This document shows positions 15,449 to 19,368 of a stretch of 19,368 nucleotides of DNA, in pieces. The stretch lies in contig CAZVAO010000038.1 in the NCBI GenBank assembly GCA_964625175.1, forward strand, positions 1-19,368, given 5' to 3'. The notes under the pieces are model-generated. The model saw only the letters and a program-made list of their open reading frames with translations, did not search any database and had not been told where the DNA came from. Position 1 is the first letter of the stretch; each line of letters begins with the position of its first letter. Both the position numbers and the translations under genes were made by a program. This stretch comes from CAZVAO01 sp964625175 (lineage in GTDB: Bacteria; Bacillota; UBA994; PWPR01).

Positions 15449-17266
15449 TTAATAGATAATTTGCGCTAAGTGGTCACTCGAATTATAGGTAAACTCGCCA
15501 CCCAATACCTCTGATATAAAGTCTATGGGTATATAGAAGATGCCATTTTTAAACTCAGGAGCCTCATCCATTAGATAAGCTTGTTGATTGATTAGAACCA
15601 CCCGACTACCGCCCGTGATGATAATCTCGCGGCCATCTTCAATCATCACTTGATTATAGCCGTCGCGATAGGCCACATTGAGACCCATTGCCCGATCTAA
15701 CAGCCGTACCGGCAACATGATTGTGTTGTTCGCTCCAAAGTAACTAATATAGATCGGCTGCATTTCATTATTGTAAACATAGAGATTACTACCAACCGTA
15801 TGCAAAATCGTTCGGCTGTTTGGCTCAATCAATAGACAGGTTACATTCTCTTCAATGTCTAAACAGACCAATTCTTGCCCGTTGTTTGTGCGATAGTAGG
15901 GAACCAAATCTTGTACAAAGCCATCGGCATTGATGACTCTAATCCGTAAGCGTTGTTTATCATATTCACCACTAACTTGGAACTGAACCTCTGATTTAAC
16001 TGGCAGATGGTGATCCACTTCCCAAGCCGAAACCAGACTCTCGCCAGGTTTTAGATAGGTTTGAACCGTGCGCTGATCTAAGGACGCAAATTCCAGTTTC
16101 CATGTTTGATACGCGGTACCTAAAGCAGCAAAGTCTTCGGCTGCAAAATAGAAACTCATCCCTAATGGGGTATAGTAACGCAAATCACAATCCGCATTGA
16201 TTAAATCATTACGCTGAGATTGGGTCAATGAGAACGTCCACTCTTGGCGCAGTAATTGTCCTTCAGCTAGCTCTGGCGGATCAACCATATAGCCTTGCGA
16301 AATATTAACTGGCAATTGGTTATCATCAAAGTAGCCGCGTGCCTGCATCCAGCGCGAGTAATTCATCAGATTGGTATGCTTGACGGTCAATAATTCCGTG
16401 TTTGAGAGGCGAGTGTGCGTGTAAGTCATATCGTTTTCGTTGAAATACTTATCGGTGGTTCGTTGTACGCTGTCTTTGAATTGATAATCAATCGCACCAT
16501 CCGTCACTCGAGCCGCCAATTTTTCTCCGAGGTCATTATAGAAATCCGCTGTCACTAAATCGATGACGGACTGGCCGGATTCGGCAATGGTCTCATTGAC
16601 ATTAAAAACTAGGCTGATTTCTGCATCATCTAAAGGGGTCATGGCTGGATAGCGCCACGAGTATTCAATTTGCACCAAGTCTTCTGTCGCAATGGTTCGT
16701 GTTGCGGGATTGGTATCCGATGACAAATTGCTTTTCAATTCTTTTAGTTCCAGCTCCTGAGGATTATACGTGAAGGTTATTTGACCAATCATGATATCCG
16801 CAGACCGTGTGATATAGATTGGAATCTCTATATCTGTCTCCTCTAATTCAACATAAGCGGATCCCATATCCACCCTTATTGTGGGCGGTGTATCGATAAT
16901 CATCTCTCTACCATAGGTGTAATGACTATCTTGATAATAATAGGCTGTAATAAAATAATGCTTGTCTGCCTCAAGCTCAGTCAAAAGGTAATTATATTGA
17001 GAATTCGCGCCCAAATTGCCTTCCACTTTGTAATAATTAACCGTCTGACCATCCTTGGGTGGAAGTGGAAAATCACTAACCGCAAACCCATACTCACTAA
17101 CAGCATCGGGTCGGGTAATGACGCCTGTCAGCCAAACGGATTGATTGCCAACCTTCACTGCATCAACTGTGCGCAGTGTTAACGTTCGGTCTAAGGCAAG
17201 GCCACCTAGGGTCATTGCTCCTATAATAATAATTAATAAACTAATCCAGATCATTGTTTTGCGCAT
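15449..17266 (-). CDS. Secreted protein with fibronectin-III-like, cohesin-like and copper-amine-oxidase-N domains
   Basis: 605 residues. Residues 1-25 form a signal peptide or N-terminal anchor (MRKTMIW followed by a long Ile/Leu/Gly stretch). Residues about 33-125 resemble a fibronectin-III fold (SEYGFAVSD, LTELEADKHYFITAYYY). Residues about 129-262 look cohesin-like: IPIYITRSADIMIGQITFTYNPQELEL-type strands, then AEISLVFNV and DGAIDY. The middle (270-510) is unassigned. The end (about 513-605) has two copper-amine-oxidase-N repeats, IMLPVRLLDRAMGLNVAY and FYIPIDFISEVLGGEF. It is the first gene of a three-gene minus-strand unit, with a GGGGGA ribosome site and a consensus -10 box upstream. 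It is probably a surface or matrix protein; without dockerins in view, a cellulosome role is not supported. Confidence 0.83.
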   Translation of the reverse strand: MRKTMIWISLLIIIIGAMTLGGLALDRTLTLRTVDAVKVGNQSVWLTGVITRPDAVSEYGFAVSDFPLPPKDGQTVNYYKVEGNLGANSQYNYLLTELEADKHYFITAYYYQDSHYTYGREMIIDTPPTIRVDMGSAYVELEETDIEIPIYITRSADIMIGQITFTYNPQELELKELKSNLSSDTNPATRTIATEDLVQIEYSWRYPAMTPLDDAEISLVFNVNETIAESGQSVIDLVTADFYNDLGEKLAARVTDGAIDYQFKDSVQRTTDKYFNENDMTYTHTRLSNTELLTVKHTNLMNYSRWMQARGYFDDNQLPVNISQGYMVDPPELAEGQLLRQEWTFSLTQSQRNDLINADCDLRYYTPLGMSFYFAAEDFAALGTAYQTWKLEFASLDQRTVQTYLKPGESLVSAWEVDHHLPVKSEVQFQVSGEYDKQRLRIRVINADGFVQDLVPYYRTNNGQELVCLDIEENVTCLLIEPNSRTILHTVGSNLYVYNNEMQPIYISYFGANNTIMLPVRLLDRAMGLNVAYRDGYNQVMIEDGREIIITGGSRVVLINQQAYLMDEAPEFKNGIFYIPIDFISEVLGGEFTYNSSDHLAQIIY

Positions 17267-17300
17267 TGCTATTCCCCCGTGAACGCGTTTTATTAGTTTA

Positions 17301-17306
17301 ATTATA
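17301..17306 (-). promoter_or_regulatory. Putative -10 box of the surface-protein operon
   Basis: TATAAT on the minus strand, 35 nt before the ATG at 17266. No convincing -35 box is found 16-18 nt upstream (only T-rich sequence), so the promoter may be weak or need an activator. Confidence 0.5.
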
Positions 17307-17439
17307 CACCATATTCATTAAAAAATAACTCACTAGCGCCTTTGTATGCGCAAATTGTAAAAATACTGCCTAGAAAACCTTTAGAGGATTTTTGTTTGTG
17401 GTGTCAAATATATGCATATTAACAAGAAATGGTGATTTG

Positions 17440-18108
17440 ATGCAGCAAAACCTTAGAAATGATTGGGAACCATTGCTTCAGAATGAATATAAGAGCGCTT
17501 CTTTTCTGAAGTTGCAAGATTTCCTCAACCAGGAATACCAGAATGAAATTGTTTACCCCAACCGAGACGACATTTATAATGCCTTGATTTTAACGCCCTT
17601 TGCGCAGGTAAAGGTTGTCATTTTAGGACAAGATCCCTATCATGGTCCTGGGCAAGCCCACGGCCTCTGTTTTTCTGTGCAGCCAGGTATTCCCACCCCG
17701 CCATCACTTAGAAATATTTACAAAGAGATTCATCAGGATTGTGGGTGCCCCATCCCCCAACACGGTTGCCTAACGGATTGGGCGAAACAAGGGGTCTTGC
17801 TCCTCAACACTGTCCTTACAGTGCGTCAGCATGAGCCAACTTCTCATCGCAAAAAGGGCTGGGAACACTTTACGGACCAAGTGATTGTGGCACTTAATCT
17901 TCATCCTCAACCCCTCGTGTTTTTACTATGGGGCAATCATGCGCGTAGCAAAAAAGGTCTAATCACCAATCCAAACCACCTTGTTTTAGAAGCCGCACAT
18001 CCCAGCCCACTCTCTGCTTCAAGAGGATTTATGGGATGTCGACACTTTTCGCAAACAAATGCTTTCCTGCAAGCCCAAGGAAGAAGCTCCATCGATTGGT
18101 GTTTATAA
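17440..18108 (+). CDS. ung: Uracil-DNA glycosylase, family 1
   Basis: Removes uracil from DNA to start base-excision repair. The 222-residue protein is full length for UDG family 1. Key parts: GQDPYHGPGQAHG with the catalytic Asp at 65 and H68 in the same loop, PTPPSLRN (Pro-rich loop), LLLNT with N124 for uracil recognition, FLLWGNHA, and HPSPLSASRGF with the catalytic His at 187 and the minor-groove intercalation loop. The frame is open upstream to 17392, but those codons are not family-like; ATG 17440 has a GGTGAT ribosome site. I see no clear promoter or terminator of its own. It is divergent from the surface-protein unit. Confidence 0.97.
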   Translation: MQQNLRNDWEPLLQNEYKSASFLKLQDFLNQEYQNEIVYPNRDDIYNALILTPFAQVKVVILGQDPYHGPGQAHGLCFSVQPGIPTPPSLRNIYKEIHQDCGCPIPQHGCLTDWAKQGVLLLNTVLTVRQHEPTSHRKKGWEHFTDQVIVALNLHPQPLVFLLWGNHARSKKGLITNPNHLVLEAAHPSPLSASRGFMGCRHFSQTNAFLQAQGRSSIDWCL

Positions 18109-18168
18109 GACCGCCAAGATGCGTTCTCGGTTGCCTTCGCTTAAGCAATTAGGCTTTAAGTAGGAGAC

Positions 18169-18197
18169 TTGTTATCCCTATGCGTAAGTGCTATGAT
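18169..18197 (+). promoter_or_regulatory. Promoter of the CPBP protease gene
   Basis: TTGTTA (18169-18174) and TATGAT (18192-18197) with 17 nt between them, about 30 nt before the TTG start codon. It indicates that this gene can be transcribed separately from ung. Confidence 0.65.
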
Positions 18198-18227
18198 ACT
18201 TGTTAGTAATCTTAGAGGAGGTTTATC

Positions 18228-18962
18228 TTGATTGACCAACCCTTGAATCAAAACGATCAACCACAGCAACACTTGCCCGCCATCAATTTCACCTGGAAAA
18301 AATTAATTGTTATTTTAATAGCGTTTATCGCTTTACAATTCCTTATTGGTTTTACGGTTCAATATATCGACCCCACCTTATTAGATAATGCGAATAATGC
18401 CCTATTACTCAATATTCTTGCTAATGGACTAAGCGTGCTGGTTGTTTTTGTAGTCTACCGCTTTTCTAACGTTTTGAATGCGCTTTGGTTTGACAATAAG
18501 TCGTTTCATCATGTGACGACTGAAGGTCTGAAATGGGGCGCCCTCATTGTCATTGCCAATATGGGGCTTGGTTATTTAGTGAGTATCATCTACGCCTTGT
18601 TGGGGCAATCCATTACACCGCAAAATGCGGCCACACTCATGACGTCAGATCAGACTAGCCCCCTTGTGATTTTTTTGGCGATTGTAATCGCTGCACCAAT
18701 TGCTGAAGAATTGCTCTTTCGCGGCGTTTTATTCAATACCTTTCGTCAGCAAACAAAAGTCGTCGGTGCCATTATTTTCAGTGGTCTCATTTTTGCCTTA
18801 ATCCATTTTGATCCCTCGTTTATCCCTCAATTATGGATGATGGGCATGCTTTTGGCCTATAGCTATCATAAAAGCGAATCACTTAAGGTCCCCATCATCG
18901 CTCATATGGTGGTCAACCTCTTCAGTTTTATCATTACCATGATATTAACCTACGCCTCTTAA
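18228..18962 (+). CDS. CPBP family intramembrane glutamic protease (CAAX protease/Abi type)
   Basis: A 244-residue membrane protein with about seven hydrophobic segments (for example 26-47, 60-79, 102-124, 146-158, 178-193, 200-212 and 221-243) after a polar, Gln/Asn-rich N terminus. It has the three CPBP motifs: EELLFRG (E160, E161, R165), FALIHF with H193, and HMVVN (H226, N230). These form the catalytic site of Rce1-like intramembrane proteases. In bacteria members serve in bacteriocin immunity, peptide maturation or unknown roles; nothing adjacent suggests a bacteriocin, so the substrate is unknown. The start is TTG at 18228, chosen because AGAGGAGG ends 6 nt before it and no ATG fits better. 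It is a single gene with its own promoter and terminator. Confidence 0.92.
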   Translation: MIDQPLNQNDQPQQHLPAINFTWKKLIVILIAFIALQFLIGFTVQYIDPTLLDNANNALLLNILANGLSVLVVFVVYRFSNVLNALWFDNKSFHHVTTEGLKWGALIVIANMGLGYLVSIIYALLGQSITPQNAATLMTSDQTSPLVIFLAIVIAAPIAEELLFRGVLFNTFRQQTKVVGAIIFSGLIFALIHFDPSFIPQLWMMGMLLAYSYHKSESLKVPIIAHMVVNLFSFIITMILTYAS

Positions 18963-18983
18963 TCGTTAGTCTCAAAATATAAG

Positions 18984-19015
18984 ACAGCCTCTTCATACGA
19001 AGGGGCTGTTTTTTT
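18984..19015 (+). terminator. Terminator of the CPBP protease gene
   Basis: ACAGCCTCTTC pairs with GAAGGGGCTGT (one T-G wobble) around an ATAC loop, then seven Ts. It is the strongest terminator in the window. Confidence 0.95.
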
Positions 19016-19037
19016 GATTGATGCTTTCTTAGCTGGT

Positions 19038-19072
19038 CGGTTAGCTAGGCGTTAGATGTTAGGCGTTAGGTT
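19038..19072. repeat. Short tandem repeat of a GTTAG-centred heptamer
   Basis: CGTTAGA, TGTTAGG and CGTTAGG follow one another, with a degenerate copy (GGTTAGCT) before them. This looks like a microsatellite-like intergenic array. Confidence 0.6.
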
Positions 19073-19368
19073 AAAGTATTGACACCCAGAATCCTTATTA
19101 ATTACCTTACTACGCTCAGTGATTGTGGAACGTAGTTTAATCGCCGCTTCGCGTCTGTTTAATGCGCATAGCGCGTTTAACGTTGTATGGCGCGGTTTGG
19201 AGCGGGTGAGTGATCTTTAGCTAATGCCCAGTCTGGTGATAGCCTAGCTTTGTAAAACAGAAGGAATGATTCCTTTCCAACTTTTCAACAATTATTAATC
19301 AGGCAACATACTGTACCTGATAATTCCAACTTTCCAACCGATAAACCATTGCTTGCCGATCGCTTGCC
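19073..19368. other. Non-coding tail with degenerate repeats, no gene seen
   Basis: No open frame of useful length exists. The stretch holds three GTTTAA words spaced about 20 nt apart (19135, 19157, 19175) within GC-rich spacers, a GCGC-ATA-GCGC mini-palindrome, two related TTCCAACTTT..CAAC segments (about 19275 and 19323), and a doubled GCTTGCCGATC-like word at the very end. It may be a decayed intergenic element or the flank of a gene beyond the window. Confidence 0.5.

Noticed and set aside
17392..17439. A 16-codon N-terminal extension of Ung
   Set aside because: It is not family-like and lacks a better ribosome site than the ATG at 17440.
19038..19180. A CRISPR array in the right-hand repeats
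   Set aside because: Units are only 6-8 nt, degenerate and without regular spacers; no cas gene is present.
19310..19368. A minus-strand reading frame of about 16 codons (MVYRLESW...) near the right edge
   Set aside because: It is too short, has no convincing ribosome site and lies in repeat-like sequence.

Overview
The window looks like a chromosomal segment of an anaerobic, low-to-mid GC Firmicute, most likely a clostridium-type organism; I cannot name the genus. Reasons: two T-box riboswitches, purine-rich Shine-Dalgarno sites throughout, a TTG start and a GTG start with good ribosome sites, a two-subunit HisG/HisZ ATP phosphoribosyltransferase, a type-2 isoleucyl-tRNA synthetase, an aldehyde:ferredoxin oxidoreductase (AOR) family enzyme, and secreted proteins ending in copper-amine-oxidase-N-like repeats.

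Layout. (1) 1-4429, minus strand: a tightly packed histidine operon hisZ-hisG-hisD-hisC-hisB-hisH(partial), running off the left edge, with genes abutting or overlapping by 1-17 nt. A sigma-A promoter lies at 4487-4515, and an inverted/tandem repeat at the expected transcription start could be a repressor operator. There is no T-box in front of his. (2) 4729-7836, minus: ileS, ended by a hairpin at 4628-4655 and preceded by a T-box leader with an Ile (ATC) specifier. (3) 8255-11228, plus: a second T-box, divergent from the first, with a Trp (TGG) specifier, controls a two-gene operon. The genes are a TIGR04076-like domain fused to a four-[4Fe-4S] ferredoxin, and an AOR/WOR-type tungsten or molybdenum enzyme. 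(4) 11405-17266, minus: three secreted or surface genes. In order of transcription they are a cohesin-like/copper-amine-oxidase-N protein, a very large Ig-like/copper-amine-oxidase-N protein, and a type IV prepilin-like protein. (5) 17440-18962, plus: ung (uracil-DNA glycosylase) and a CPBP-family intramembrane protease with its own promoter and terminator. (6) 19016-19368: non-coding, repeat-bearing sequence.

How it fits together. The his genes supply most of the pathway from PRPP to histidine, with the rest presumably beyond the left edge. ileS and the AOR operon are each read through only when the matching tRNA is uncharged. In both leaders the base after TGG in the antiterminator bulge fits the expected discriminator base of the named tRNA (U with A73 for tRNA-Ile, C with G73 for tRNA-Trp), which independently supports the two specifier readings. 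The central unusual observation is therefore a redox enzyme operon, not an obvious tryptophan gene, that appears to be switched on by tryptophan starvation. The surface cluster and ung/CPBP genes have no evident functional tie to it.
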